Shown: piece by piece, positions 24,532-37,559 of the stretch
How the letters are laid out: every line of letters starts with the position of its first letter
How positions within the stretch are numbered: the first letter of the stretch is position 1
From: Vitis vinifera
Lineage: Eukaryota > Streptophyta > Magnoliopsida > Vitales > Vitaceae
Direction of reading: 5' to 3'
DNA length: 64,000 nt
Assembly (NCBI RefSeq): GCF_030704535.1
Contig: NC_081819.1
Coordinates: forward strand, 21,672,001-21,736,000
Notes under the pieces: generated by a model
What the model was told of the DNA's origin: nothing
The model's input: the letters and a program-made list of their open reading frames with translations, nothing else
Databases searched by the model: none
Program-made: the position numbers and the translations under genes

Positions 24532-24544
24532 TTATATATATAGG
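24532..24544 (-). promoter_or_regulatory. TATA box of the eIF1A gene
   Basis: On the minus strand CCTATATATATAAG lies about 125 bp upstream of the eIF1A start codon. With the usual spacing transcription would start near 24505, giving a leader of about 100 bases. Confidence 0.6.
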
Positions 24545-24619
24545 ATGGCGTTGGGCTCACGCATTTGTGGATTTAGGATGGGTTTACTTGTGGCGGTGCG
24601 GCTGACAACAGAACTCTTA

Positions 24620-24633
24620 AAACGGTGTCGTTT
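24620..24633. promoter_or_regulatory. AAACGGTGTCGTTT near-palindrome upstream of eIF1A
   Basis: A near-palindromic 14-mer about 80 bp upstream of the TATA box. The perfect palindrome of the same family occurs by the LRB start (31041-31054). A shared promoter element is inferred. Confidence 0.4.
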
Positions 24634-24649
24634 CATGATGTAGAAATAA

Positions 24650-26050
24650 CCTACTTTTTTTGATGCCTTGCCAGGCAAGTTTTTGGATTTAATGTAAATT
24701 TTTTTGAACATATTCCATTTTTTTAAAGGAGAAAAAAAAAAAAAAGAAAAGGAAAGAAAGGGAAAGCACACCTTAGTTTCTCAATCCAATATGATGTAAA
24801 AACTTTCAAAATATTTTTTTATATTTTTAATTATTATTTAAATATTCTATAAAAATATAATTATTAATATTAAAAAAAAACAACTTATTTTTAGAATAAA
24901 TTTCAACAATTTTGTTATTTTTTTTCTTTAAATTAGAAGATTTTTTTTTCTCTCTCTAAAAAGTAATTAAAAAAAATGTCTTACCTTTTTTAAAGATAAT
25001 TAAAACCCCAAAAGTCTTAATCTCAAAGCTCATTTTTGGTTAAAAACTTTTAATAGTTTAGAGACTGCCTTTATCTAATAAAGATATTATTAACGTATTT
25101 TATTTAATTGAAATTTTTTACTAATTAGATGCAATATATTTCATCGGGTCTTATTAGTTTCAAAACGACTTTGGACTTTAACAAATTCAAATTCACATCA
25201 AATTCAAATTCGGGTTATTTGAAACTTTAAAATTTAAGGTAGATATTTATTTATGATTGATAAAACTTTAAAAATGATTAATACAAGAAATTACAAAGAT
25301 AATGCTTTATATTTCATAATTTGATTTCTATTATATTTCTAATTCAAAAAATTGGCTTCGATAAGTTTTAGAATTGTGTTTATTTGCTCTTTTGTTTTTA
25401 TAAAAATTTTGCAATATGTTTTAAAACTAAGTTGATCTCTAAATTTGCATTTGATTCTAAAATAAAATAAAATTTTTTAAATAGAGATATTTTATTTAAT
25501 AAAAAAGATAAGACTTTTATGAATCCAAAGACAACATAATGTGGAGTAGGAAAAGGATTAGTAGATTATTAGACCATTCACGGTTTTTAACACCAAATAC
25601 GATGTTCATTACTACGTTTAATTTTACTTATATTAAAATTTATAATAAAGTATTAATTTGAGAATTAATTTAAAGACCACTTATTCAACCCTTCATACTT
25701 TCATTATATTAAGATTAACCACAAAATTTCTTTTAGATATTTTTAAGAAAAAAAATTGTAATATTTGAAAAAAAAAATGTATTTTGATATACATATATTT
25801 GAAAGAAAAAAATTAAATTTATCAAAATCTAATAAATTTATTTACTAAGAGAGAGATTATTTTTAATCACTTGAATTAATTTTACGCGGTTCTACCATTC
25901 TTTTTATCTAATTTTTTTCAAATGTCTGCAGCAAAACACAATCTTCCCATTTTAAAAATAGGTTATCTAAAGTAAAATCCAATGGAAAGTTCGAACTACA
26001 ATCCAAGCCAAAAACTGGCTAAGAATAGACGCAAGAGAGAGCAGTAGATT
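24650..26050. other. AT-rich intergenic spacer
   Basis: No gene seen between the eIF1A promoter and the 3' end of the LRB gene. The sequence is AT-rich, with poly(A)/poly(T) runs and no long frame of protein character. Confidence 0.6.
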
Positions 26051-26389
26051 GACTTGTATAATTTTCAAATTAAGTTCTTTTTTAACTGAACCAGTTCAGA
26101 AGAACAGAAACAACCACCACCACCCAACAACAAAACACAAAACCATCACTCACCCCTAAGTCCCTAACACAACCCCAACTCCTCCCCCTCCGGCACTCCA
26201 CTACTCTCCCTCTCTCCTCTCCTCTCCCATTTACACTTTCCTCCATTTCCATCCTGGACCTCAGTTTAGGCCTGGAACAGAAGCAACATCTTATATGATA
26301 CATCCACTACCACTTCAATCAAGCCAAGGGCAGAAAAGGGGAGATCAGCCTGAAATGCTTTGAGGGCAGAGATTCAGGGGGGATGTGTA

Positions 26390-29300
26390 TTAGTGTCTGA
26401 TGGTAAGCTCGGCCCTGAGATGGAGGATACCGTTGATGAAGTATAGACTGTCTTCAGCCACAAAGGAGGTCCATGGTATGGCAAATAAGTTTCGGTACCC
26501 AACTGCCTTGCCTCCTGTGAATGTGTAGTTTCCTTTGTATTTGCTGATGTACTCCTCTGTTGGTTTTGACCTTGCTGCAAACTCGTAGTCTACGGCGAAA
26601 GTCACTGAACCCTTTTCTTGCATTCCCAGAAACAGGCCAAAGCAATGGATAGAGCTCTGCTGGTCCATGTTGCAGTGTGCTGAGAGGAAGAAGCCTTGTC
26701 CCCCCAAGTGGAATGCCTGAGAATATACCCGTCCGGATGGGAATAGATTTATGCACTCCTCCCGCTTTAGATCCAGGTAAACAACACATTGCTGTCGAGG
26801 AAGTTCAAACTCCACAACCTTGACTGGACGATACTTGTAGGCCCGCTCCACGAAGCGACGGTTGGTGAGGGCGGAGTCCTCTGCAGCCAGGCTTCGCTGC
26901 CGATGAGGGGCCTCAGCCTTGAAAAATAGAGCCTCCAGCACAGCCTTGGATGCAAGGTCGTGATCAAAGTCATTGCAGGTTAGAACCTTCTTAAGCTTCC
27001 TGCAGGTCATATAGGGGAAGCGGATGAAGCGGCCCAGGCGTGTACCAAGGATTTCACGCCGCTCCTCCAATTTTGGGTACTGAGCCCTGGCCCACTTCAA
27101 CACAAAATCATACACTGCATCCTCTGATGCAACCTGGAGATCATCACTGGACAAAACTGCCTCAATCCCAGCAAGGGGCAAGGCCATCACCTCTTCTTGA
27201 AACCTGGTTTTAAATGAAAAAAGAAAACGAAATCATGAATCAGCCTCCAAACACTATCATCCCCACGGATGTTAAGGACTGTTTTCCAGATGAATTTTGC
27301 TTCTTTTTTCACACTTTGTTCTTCTAAATGCATATCAATTCACCATATTTTGGTCCTCCTGACTTTTTAGTTTTTAGTGCAACAACCAACTCAGGCAATG
27401 AAGATGCCCATTCATTAAGAGGGTAAGGAAAAGGAAACGTTGTGAAAGGGTTTCCAAATATCAAGTCAGTGAATAGACTATACTATGTGTGAAAGAAGCT
27501 TACTTGGTTATGTCCTTGTAACGACCAGCAAGGTACTGCTTGGCTGCATCTGTTAAAGGCTGAACTGCCTCGGCCATTAAGACACTAGAAGGAAGCTCTA
27601 GATAGAGCAATGCAGATTCAGGCGTCATGGATAAGTTCCTTAAGAGTCTGCTGCAGTGCCTCATACATGAAGCAACCTCAAATTTATCAGCAGCCATCAG
27701 CACATCCAGCAAACCAGGAGCTGTACTTGTGGATAGGGTATTGCTATACATGAAATTCAAGAGCTCCATGAGAGCAGCTTCCTCTGTATCAATGAGTAAA
27801 AATGATAAACGGTTGGAAAGGTGGGTTTAAACCCAAACTGAAAAATTGCTGAAACAAAACACATATTTCAATGGAACAATTGGAATACATGAATGAAATT
27901 TACTACCAAAAAAAAAAAAAAAAAAAACCACAACTTGCATGCAGACAAATCTAAACCAATTTCATATGGCAATACAACTACAACTGACTAGTGATGGTTA
28001 AAAATGAGCACCCATCATTGAGCAAAAGATCACCAAACCAATAATTTACAATTTCCATAAAGTGAACCGACTCAGAAAGTAGAAAGAGGTGATAACTGTG
28101 CATACCAGAGGCGTTAATTCGTAAAGTTACATGCCTCTGCTCTGACTCCCTCATCCCATTTGAGAAGAGCTGAAGATGGAAAGGAAGAAAAGTAAACATC
28201 ATCCAGCAATTTAAGCAAGTAATAGAATGAGATCAACTTCCATTATAATAGCGATCTTTACCTTATAGAAAAATGGACTTTTTGCAGCTAAAATAGGAGA
28301 GCTAATGTGTAGAGTTTTAATTCTCACAACTGTAGAACAATCCATGTTCCAGGCTGAATTATTGCCAACTTCAGCTTCATCACCTACAAAAGTAGAGCAG
28401 GCTTGAAAATTTTCTAGTAACAGATGGAAATATGGAGCCCGAGAGTTAACAGTTGCAGCCCTTAGATTGAAAAAAAGTCACCCTTGTTACAAGAGCCAAG
28501 AGTTACAACTTTACTGTGCACCTTAAATTATTCCAATACCTGATGCAGATTCTTCAATCATCGCAACTGCTTCCTCGTCTTCATTTTCACAGGCCACAAC
28601 ATCATCCACGTCAGGCTGGTTACAATTTAAAATCTGTTCCTCAGGACAAGCAACAATATCTGCACCTAAAACAGATAGTAAATATTGATTAACATCAATT
28701 TAAATACATATATAAGCATATAAGGTAATTAACTTCTGAAATATGCATGATAGAAGCATATTATTATAAAGCATTAAACTTATTATGCAACGAAACAATA
28801 ACAGAGTGAGGCACTGCCACCCAGGATCCATTGTTAGCTCTCTACCCTCTATATAATGCTCTACAAGAGTTTATGGGAAACACATGCATCAACATGCAGC
28901 ATCACATCACTGCCTATTCTGCTATTAACCATGATTATATTTAATTTAAGGGGTCAAATAACACGAACTGATCCCGTCTGTAAGCACACACAACGATCAT
29001 GCTAAGAGAGAGAGAAGGAGAGAGATCTGTTATTTCAGACTCACACAATTTGAATTTGCTTCTCTCTACATTGATTCATTCCAAATTGTCCATTATGAGG
29101 ACAAGCCAACATGACACCCATTACTTCCACAAAAATAACATCATGACAGCCTGACAGTGAGCTATACAATGGGAGAAACTAACTTGGGACATCCTCAAAT
29201 CCGAATGAAAAGAGGTAATGACAAAGCCACAAGAAAAATGAAAGGAAAACCAGGGATTCTTAATGCTGTTTTAGGAAAAAACAATATAGAACTCATAGGG

Positions 29301-30932
29301 CATGGAACTTTCTCCTCCAAAGTCAAGACACTCATTCTATGAGAAAAAGTTTCTCCTCAAGCAAGATCTTTAATATGTACCTCAACCCGTGACAAAATTT
29401 GGGCTTGCATAATATTTTACCATCTCATAGATATTAATTTTTGACATGCAAATTGATATGTAAAACCCAAGTCAAAATTATGTAACAAGCACTATATGAA
29501 GAGAATTTACACTCCATCTAGTTGTTATACACAAGAAACCGTTTGAAACCTCACTCTACAAATTAATATCCAAAGCAATATTTTAAGTCTAAGGAAGGAA
29601 CATGTACAGTAAAGTTTTTCCTGTTAAAACAAAGGATTGAATATTGAACTTGAAAAAAAATAAATTCAAATAACACTAAAATACTCTGTTTGGTATCTGA
29701 GAAACTAAAAGAAGAGAAAAGTGAAATAGAAACTCTCTTAATCATAATTTGTGTTGCTTTGGGGCCAAAAATGTATAAGTCAATTCCTTGTGCAACTGTT
29801 CATTTTGTTAGGCACCATCTAAAAGAAAGATTTGCCACAAGTACAACTCAAATTATTTTCCTTTTTGACTATAACACAGCTTAATTTCATTTTCCAAGAT
29901 ACCTACCAGTCAAGTTTTCAAGTTTTTCTTCTTTTCCTCAGCTATGTCAACAGCCAAAGAGAGGGCATACAATTCCATTGAAGGCTATTTTTCGGTTGAA
30001 TTGAGATGATTATTTTTTGCCATCCAAAAAAGGTCCTAAATTCATTTTCTTTTCCCTCCTGTGCTTTCCCAACAACCTAACGGAGGCGATGGAAAATAAA
30101 GAGAAAAACGCAAATCGATCTAAGATCAAGAATGAAATTTGATAATTAGATGGCTTGGTCTCATTTCCCAAAATACCGAAAAAGTCAAAATTTCAGTCCT
30201 CTTTTCTTTTCCCAACCTTTTCGGCAGCCAAATAGTGGGCATACAAACCCAACCAACGACTAGTTAGCTTGATAGAAAAAAAGGAAAAAAAAAAAAAAAA
30301 ACCTAGAAAAACAAACTAATTATCCTCTAAAATTTATTTTCTTCCCCGTTTCTCTCTGCTCTTCCAGCAACCGAAGAGGGGGTACGAAAATTATTTTGAA
30401 AAGAAACCACATACCATATCTCAGAAAATCCATGAAATTGGAGATTACTTAGCTTAGTTTCAGTTTCCAAAAGACCTAATAAGTCAAAATTTCAGTTTTC
30501 TTTTCTTTTCCCCAGATTTCCCGGCAGCCAAAAAGAAATTATCGACCTAATTTTCATTTTCCCCCACTAAACCAAAAGAAAAGAAATTCACCGAAATTAA
30601 TTTTTCTTTCCCCCTGTCCTCTGCTTTCCGGGAAACCAAACAGAGGCAAAAAGAAAAAAAGAAAAAACACACAAACCGTTCTCCTTCTTGATATCTTCTC
30701 TCCTCCTCTTACGGTGCCTAGCCCAATCAGCGATGCTCGTGCATCCCTCACCTTCAGACCTCGAATCCTGCGACCCCGCCATGATCTCGATCCGCAGAAC
30801 CCGATCGGAGAAGTTACTGTCATTGAAGGCGAATCCGAAATCGCAAGACGAAACCGTGGGTGTGGATCCCGGTGAGGAATCGGAGTCCATGGCCGTTCTC
30901 GGGTCGAACAGATCCGTGTTGGAATCTCTCAT
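26390..30932 (-). CDS. BTB-BACK substrate adaptor of the LRB/POB1 family, six exons
   Basis: Adaptor for cullin-3 ubiquitin ligases. In Arabidopsis LRB1/LRB2 (POB1) act on phytochrome signalling. Exons, in transcript order: 30932-30677, 28665-28540, 28383-28262, 28169-28106, 27783-27504 and 27203-26390. They join in frame to 553 residues (POB1 is about 560). The N terminus holds [14 protein letters not shown] and a basic nuclear signal (RHRKRRRED, about 72-80). An acidic linker leads to the BTB domain (about 140-250, with [24 protein letters not shown] and [11 protein letters not shown]). The BACK domain follows (about 255-350, with [15 protein letters not shown] and [14 protein letters not shown]). 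The C-terminal part includes [20 protein letters not shown] and [17 protein letters not shown]. The position fits At4g01160 (LRB3 as I recall), but orthology to one LRB member cannot be fixed by eye. Intron 1 is 2.0 kb and carries a motif array. Confidence 0.95.
29937..30660 (-). repeat. degenerate tandem array of the GTTTGGTTGC-type motif in LRB intron 1
   Basis: About six copies, read on the plus strand: CAACAGCCAAAGAGAGGG (29951), CAACAACCTAACGGAGG (30069), CGGCAGCCAAATAGTGGG (30223), CCAGCAACCGAAGAGGGG (30365), CCGGCAGCCAAAAAG (30521) and CGGGAAACCAAACAGAGG (30628). Spacing is about 105-155 bp, and each is preceded by a T/C-rich CTTTTCTTTTCCC-like run. The block sits right after the first donor. 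A related TGTTTGGTATCTGAGAAA lies at 29686 in the opposite sense. Confidence 0.65.
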
Positions 30933-31040
30933 CTGGGGTGTCTTCTCTCTCTTCTCTTCTATCCTCTTCCCTCTCCTCCACAGAGTCGAAGATGGAAGAT
31001 GGAAGATTGAAGATGGAGGAGAAAAACCCTAGTGTCGATG

Positions 31041-31054
31041 AAACGACGTCGTTT
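31041..31054. promoter_or_regulatory. perfect palindrome AAACGACGTCGTTT at the LRB transcription start
   Basis: A perfect 14-bp palindrome centred on GACGTC, about 110 bp upstream of the LRB start codon. A TATA-like TATAAAT lies just upstream on the minus strand (31102-31108). The palindrome would therefore fall at or just after the transcription start. A related near-palindrome precedes eIF1A. Confidence 0.5.
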
Positions 31055-33665
31055 AGCTGGAGATGAATCGGGTTCGAATTCCAACGACTGACAAAATATA
31101 TATTTATATTGAAATCGACACGGAAAAGTCCTCTCCTGTGAGCGGCCTACCTTCCGTGTAAATGAACTTGTTATTCTTACAAATTTTAGCACGTGGCATC
31201 ATTTTATTGGTCCATCACTGGCAAAAATTTTTAATTTTTTTTATATAAATATGTAGTAAATCAAATATTAAGAGAATTTCTTTATCTTTATTTGTTCATT
31301 ATTTATTATATTACATTTTCTAATTAAATTTTCCATTTTTGGAAAGATGAGTTTACAAAAATGAAAAAAGTGAACACTAATTTGGTATTTTCAAAATTTT
31401 CTTTAATAAAATGATATATTTAATATTAGAATAATTTATTTAATTAATCACAAATATATTAGAGTTTGATCGTATGATTTAAAAATGGTTTTTTTTATTT
31501 ATTTTTAAAATTTTTAATGTTGTTTAGTCATCATTCTCTAAAAATAATTTTTAAAAGCAAAGTGAAATAGAAATAATTTTTTAAAAATAAGAATAAATTG
31601 TTTTCACCAATTCTTTAAAATAAAAGGAAAATATATACCTCTTTGATCATGACTTTTAAATCTTATTTTTGAAAAACTATTTTTAACTTAAAAAATAAAA
31701 AACAGTTACTAAAAACAAGTTTTCCAAGTCATCATTATTTTGAATTAACATGATATTGACTTTTTAGACTTGACCTATTCAAATTTAGTTAATATTAGGA
31801 TTATCAAAAGACAATGACCTAAAAACTTAATAAATAAAAGTGAAAGAACCCGAATTTAAAAATTAATTTCAAAAAATATTTTCTAAAAACTAATTATTTT
31901 TAATAAATTCTAGAATTGCCGTGACTTAGGGATTAAAAGAGATGTCAATAGCCCATGTAAGGGTTTTGACATTTAAATTACTACTTTGACAATTGAAATT
32001 AAAATTTTATTACCCAAGTTTAAATTTATTTCTAGAAATAAAATATTTTTATACAATTTTGTTTTTAAAAAATATAAATGCTTTATTTTCATGGTCAAAA
32101 CTGAAATCATTTTGGTTTTTATTATTACATAAATCCTAAGAATTGCCGGTCAATTCGGGAGTCAACAAAAGTCAATAGCCCATGTTAGGGTTTTGAAATA
32201 TAAACTGATACTTCGATTAAAAAAAATAAAAAAAAATCCTATATATATAGGATGAAAATAGAAAAATAAAGGAAAAAAAATATAAGGAAAGAAAAAGTGA
32301 AAAAATAAATTCAAAAGGAATTAATTATTTTTATAAAATACATAAAATTTTAATTATATTTATTTAATAGTAATGAAATTAAACAGAAACCATTTTTCTT
32401 ATTATTTTTTTAAATTAATTGATTAAAACAGATGGAAATAGCCAAAATTTGTAAAATTAATATCCCATATTTTTTAACTTATTTTTTTTTTATGTAAATA
32501 CCCTTTAATATTTAGATTATTTACATGTGTTTTAAAAGAAAAAATATATATATATATTTTTACAAGAAAAAAGAGAGGACAATTTTGTCCAAATGGGTCT
32601 TTTTTAAGGTGAAAACAATTGGAGGGTTAAGATTTCCAAACGAGGATGATTTCATTTCTTTTAATCAAATAACTTTTTTTGTTTTTTAGCACTTTCCGAG
32701 AACCAAACATGGCAATTACAAAAATCAAGCTAGACATTATTATTGGAACTTTGTTTCTAATGGGTTATGTGATCAAATTACATATGACGAAGTCAATAGT
32801 GAATAAATTATTAAATTTAAATATGATATTCACCATGGCCAAATGCATACTACCATAAGAAAGCATAAAGAAAGAAACAAACTTTTGGATTCTAATTAGA
32901 CCAATTTGAATGATAGCCTAAGCCTACCTTTGTATGCGATAAAAAGCCACCATGTTTGGTAACCATGAATTGAAAATTTTGGATTTGAGTCGTGTTGACC
33001 TAAAAGGCAAGAATATTAAATTTACAATTTAGCTTGAAAATTATTAAATAATATTTGATTCAAAGAAATAGAATTGGAAGTCACCAACCCACCATATTGG
33101 ATTTTTAATTTTATTTATTATTTTAGAAAATAAATAGTATGAAAATGTTTTTCACCTGCATAAACAAAGTTGTAGATGGATAAAGTCTAGGCCAAATTTC
33201 TTTCTCCTTCTTAAAAATTTGAATAAGAAATAACTATATCAAATTATTTTAATAAAAATATTTCTTATTTTATAAAGGATCAATATAATATAAAGGAAAA
33301 GTTAAAGTTACTTTATACGAATCATATTTTATTTATCATTTAGGTAAGACGTAATTTCATATTTAAATCTATTTGGATTGGAAAGTTACAAATTCTTTTG
33401 TAAGTTCAATAAAAAGTTTTTATACTTGTTTTGTTAATTTTGTTTGAATAGCTTATAATTTTAAAAGAAAACTTAGCATGAAAGTTATGAAGATGTTACT
33501 TTTTGTTGAAAGTTCTTATTGACTTGTGTAAGAAGTTACTTGTAACTTTTTGTTGAAAGTTATTTTTTTAATATTAATACTTTTAATTGAAGTACATAAT
33601 AAAAAGTTATTCCAGACAAGGAAAGAAAGTAGAAGGAAAAAAAGGGAAAAAAAAATAGTTTTAGG

Positions 33666-33960
33666 CTATATTTGGTTCTTGAAAAGTTCTAAGAAAGAAA
33701 AAAAAAGTTAAAAAAATATTTTTCTCATATTTGATTGTTTAATAAAAAAAAAAATAATTAAAACTAATTATGAATTTATATATTTTAAAATTATTTAATC
33801 TTTATATCGAAGAGTTAAATATAATTGAAATAAATTTAAAATAGTAAATATAAATAATTAATTGATTTTAAATTGATTTTTTATTTTTTTTTCATTTTTT
33901 ATTTTTTCCTATACTTTTCCTTTTATTTTTCTTTAAATTTCCTAGGAATCAAATATAGCC
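33666..33960. mobile_element. foldback MITE, ends GGCTATATTTGGTTC / GAATCAAATATAGCC
   Basis: A 295-bp element with inverted ends (GGCTATATTTGGTTC against GGCTATATTTGATTC read from the other end). The interior is AT-rich and self-complementary, without coding capacity. No clear target-site duplication. Related ends occur near 44990 and 48100. Confidence 0.6.
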
Positions 33961-34007
33961 CTAGAATTAATAAATTATTTTTATATTCTATTTCAAATTC
34001 AAAGATT

Positions 34008-34241
34008 AAGAGTGTGTTGGATGGTATTTTTATTTGAAATGTTTTTAATAAAAGCGTTTCCTATAAAGTGTTTTTAGAAGAATTACCAATGAAGTGTTTT
34101 TTTTAAATTATTGGTGATTTTTAACACTATACATTAATTTTCAAATTTTTTAAAAGCACTTCCTAAATTTTATCTTATTTTTTGTTAAGAACACTTTTAA
34201 GACTAATAGTGTTTTTAAAAAATACTGTCAAATGGACTTTA
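34008..34241. mobile_element. foldback MITE of the GTGTTTTTAAAA type
   Basis: An AT-rich element of about 230 bp. The left part (GTATTTTTATTTGAAATG, AAGTGTTTTTAG) mirrors the right part (AACACTTTTAAG, ATACTGTCAAATGGAC). A second copy lies at about 51977-52222, and weaker ones in the first 10 kb. Non-coding. Confidence 0.55.
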
Positions 34242-35589
34242 ATCATTTATAAATGTACGAGTTTAACACTAATTTTAATTATACTTAATCTTTTTCCATA
34301 TTTTTCATAATATAATCCAACATAGAAAATCATCTTTCTAAATAATTTTTTTTCCTTTTTTCGATAATTTCAGATAACCAAACTTAACCAAAAAGTTGGA
34401 ACCTTCTATAACTATAGAAAAACCATTTAGGAGTTCATTGTCAATGATTTAACCAGTTGGTGACTTGCTTTAAAGAAGAGTGCCAAATCAATGTGGGATT
34501 TCTTTCTTCTTGGTCAAGTTCCATATCTCTTTGATTGTTTACTTTAGATATGATTTTTGACTTTAAGTGAGCTAGTAATCAATGGCACCATGCCCCATTA
34601 CAAAATGGAAAAGAGGGTAGCGTTATAATTCCAAATTTCCCTACACATTGATGATGCTCAATTTGATTAATTTGCAAGTGAGGAACCATCAAGAAAGGAT
34701 AGAAATTGATGTGAATTGTAAGCTTCCTCAACATGGCCCTATTCATTCTTCATGCTTTCACTTTATAATCCTGCACTCATCATCAAAGTTTAGATTCACA
34801 TACAACAACAATGCATACATTTGACGAGAGTGAAATATAAATTCAATTAATATTTATGTTTATATTATAATAAAGAATTAAGAAAAAAGTTTAAGTTCCA
34901 TTTGGTTACTATTTTCGAAAATAATTTTAGAGAACGGTTTTTGAAAATTGTTCTCTAATGTTTTGTAAAACAAAAGTTTGTTTTAAAACATAAAATATTT
35001 TTAACCTATTTTTAATGTTTTTAAAATAATTTTTATTTCTAATGTTTTGTTTCTTAATCATTCTACATGTTTATATAGTTATTTTTTAAAATAATTATTA
35101 TAAAACAAGTAAAAATAATAGAAAAAAATCAAAATATGTTATCTGAAAACATCTTGTTTTCTATTCTTAAGAATAAAAAATAGTTTTTAATTGCCAAACA
35201 TGTTTTCTTGGGTTTTTATTTTGGAGAATAACAATCTTTTCTAAAAAATAATTGTCAAACAAACTTTTAAATAATAATAATCTTTTTTAATAATATATTA
35301 ATGATCTATCATCACATTCTCTCTAAAAAAAGACTATTAGAATAAAATTATAAACTATTTATAAATAAAATATGTTTAATTATTAATTTATAGTGATATA
35401 ATCACTAACAAAAAATCCCTTACTTTTATTTATTTATAAATAATTACTTTTTTAACGACAAACATTTGCAATGGATTAAATCCATTCAAACAACACTCTT
35501 TTGCGATCGAAATTCATTATTATAATAGTTGCCAGAGTGTTATAACTTCTTGCATGTGCTTGTTGATTGTTTGGTGAGAATATTAAAAG

Positions 35590-35860
35590 AGAAAATTCAA
35601 GGGGAAAAAAACATGGGGTGGATAGCCCTTCTTTTAAAAACCTTATCCAATCATCTCAGGTGGCGTATTCAACCTCTACTAACCTCATAAATCATAGAGA
35701 GTTGTTCATCACTTACTAATAATTCAAGCTACCATTGGGCTTTATAAAAGATGAAGTTAATAGTAGAGACATAAATAAGATGGTAAGAAAAAGATATGAT
35801 GGAGGATTTCTTTACAAAATTCTTTTAAGAAAATAAATTATTAATTGTATATTTAATATT
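35590..35860 (-). pseudogene. decayed MIR159-type unit (promoter side and arm remnant)
   Basis: Weak but colinear similarity to hairpin units A-C: ATTCAACCTCTACTAACCTC against TTCAACCCCCACTAAACCTC, then ATCATAGAG, then GGGCTTTATAAAAGATGA where the intact units have GGGTTTATATAGAGATA, then the downstream AGAGACATAAAT block. No mature-miRNA-like sequence remains. Confidence 0.45.
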
Positions 35861-36429
35861 TTTTTAATAGATTTATAATATTGCTATCCTTATTCAATCA
35901 ATGGTAGCTCAACTAATTGATGAACAACTAATTAGACATTGGAATTTTTTATTAATTGTTTATTAAAAATATATATGTGATAAAAATAATCATTATCTTA
36001 ATCATTTATTTAAAAAAAATAAAACATTGCCATTGATTGTTATTTTCAAAAACAATTTTTTTTTCTTAAAAATATAAAATATGATATCTCCTAGAACATA
36101 TTTTGTTGTTTTTATAAAAGTCGTTTAAAATAATTATATAAATATGGAAATGATTGAAAATAAAGTATCATATATGAAAGTTATTTTTAAATACAAAAAA
36201 AGTAAAAACATTTTTCGTCCTAAATTAGATTTTTGTTATGTTAAATATTATAAAATAGTTTTCAAAAAAACATTTTAAAAATTATTTTTAAAAACACTTC
36301 CCGAATAGAACTAAGGTTAATAGAATTGAAAAAAGTAATATTGTGATTGTTAAAATTGATGTAGCAAAAAAATATTTGTTGTTATGAATTCTTCAATTAA
36401 TAATGTTCATTTGCATGCCTATTAAAAGC

Positions 36430-36900
36430 ACCATTTCTTTTTTCTTCATCTAGTTTCTATAGGAGCAACATTTCATTTGTATAAAATGCATCTCAAATAG
36501 GCTGGTTTATGCACTATGTATCCATGAACTAGTAACACCTTTTTCCATTTCAACTTTGGGAGGAAACCTCACAAACCATAGTCAACTTGTAATAATTATT
36601 ACCGATGATTTTCAAATGGTATGATATTATTAGTTTGAGAATTTAAGCCACTTTCATCAAATACCAATCGTGAGATGTGAAGGCTGGCCATACAAGGCTC
36701 CATGTTGAAATAGATGGGAATGGGAATGGTAATGATACTAATGTGATAATCAAATAAAATTTGGGGTAAGATTTTGAGAGAGAGACAAAAGAGAGAAGAA
36801 AGTGTATGATATTTGATAACTACGGGTGTAACAATGATACATCGATAATAGTTGAATATGCTCTAGTTTCATTTTTTTTCTATAAAAATGTATAAAATAT
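36430..36900 (-). pseudogene. decayed MIR159-type unit
   Basis: Keeps GTATCCATGAACTAGTAACACC and AAACCTCACAAACCATAG in the order seen in units A-C. Further on it keeps AATTTGGGGTAAGATTTTGAGAGAG, matching the region beyond the TATA box of the intact units. The arm that would carry the miRNA is not recognisable. Confidence 0.5.
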
Positions 36901-37559
36901 ATGAAATTCGATAAAGCGATAATAGCGGGATATGATTTCTTTCCATCTTTTTTTTTTTTTTTTAAGAAAATCCTAAGATTGAATTCGATACATAATTTTT
37001 TTTGTCCATATTAAAAAAAAAAAGTGCTAATAATCGAGTTTGCTGGTTTCATCAATCTATTGAACTCATAGAGCTTAATTTTTTCAATATTTACCTTTTT
37101 CTCTTTTTGATATTTCTTCAACAAAATAAAATTATAAAATATTTTATAAATTTATTATATTCCGGTCTTAACTAAGGTAGTGTTTGTTTTTTTGGTTTTT
37201 TGTTGAAAGTAATTTAGTTTTAAAATTTAGGTTGTTTGTTTTTCTATTTTTTTCATGACTTATTATAAAATTTTTGTTAAATAGAAAAAATCAAAATATG
37301 TAACTTTTTCTAAATAGAAAAAATAATATATTGATTTTTTATACTTTTTAATACTTAATAGAAATAAAATACTACAAAAATAACAACCTAATATTTAACA
37401 CTATTAAGTATTAAAGTTCTATTTAGAATTAAGTAAAAAAACAAACACCACCTTAATCTAATCATGACTTAACTAGTTCTATATTTTTTCTATATATAGA
37501 AAAAGCTTAATTTTCTATACCATCTAAACCATCTCAATTTCTTTCAATCTATATATATA

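Larger units (their letters stand above)
31200..35580. other. AT-rich intergenic spacer with MITE remains
   Basis: No gene seen. The stretch is strongly AT-rich. Two foldback elements inside it are listed separately. Another likely degenerate one spans about 34895-35275, between a CCATTTGGTTAC-like and a GTCAAACAAAC-like end. Confidence 0.55.

Noticed and set aside
30554-30823. Minus-strand frames overlapping LRB exon 1 in other registers
   Set aside because: Out of frame with the LRB start, whose N terminus matches the POB1 family.
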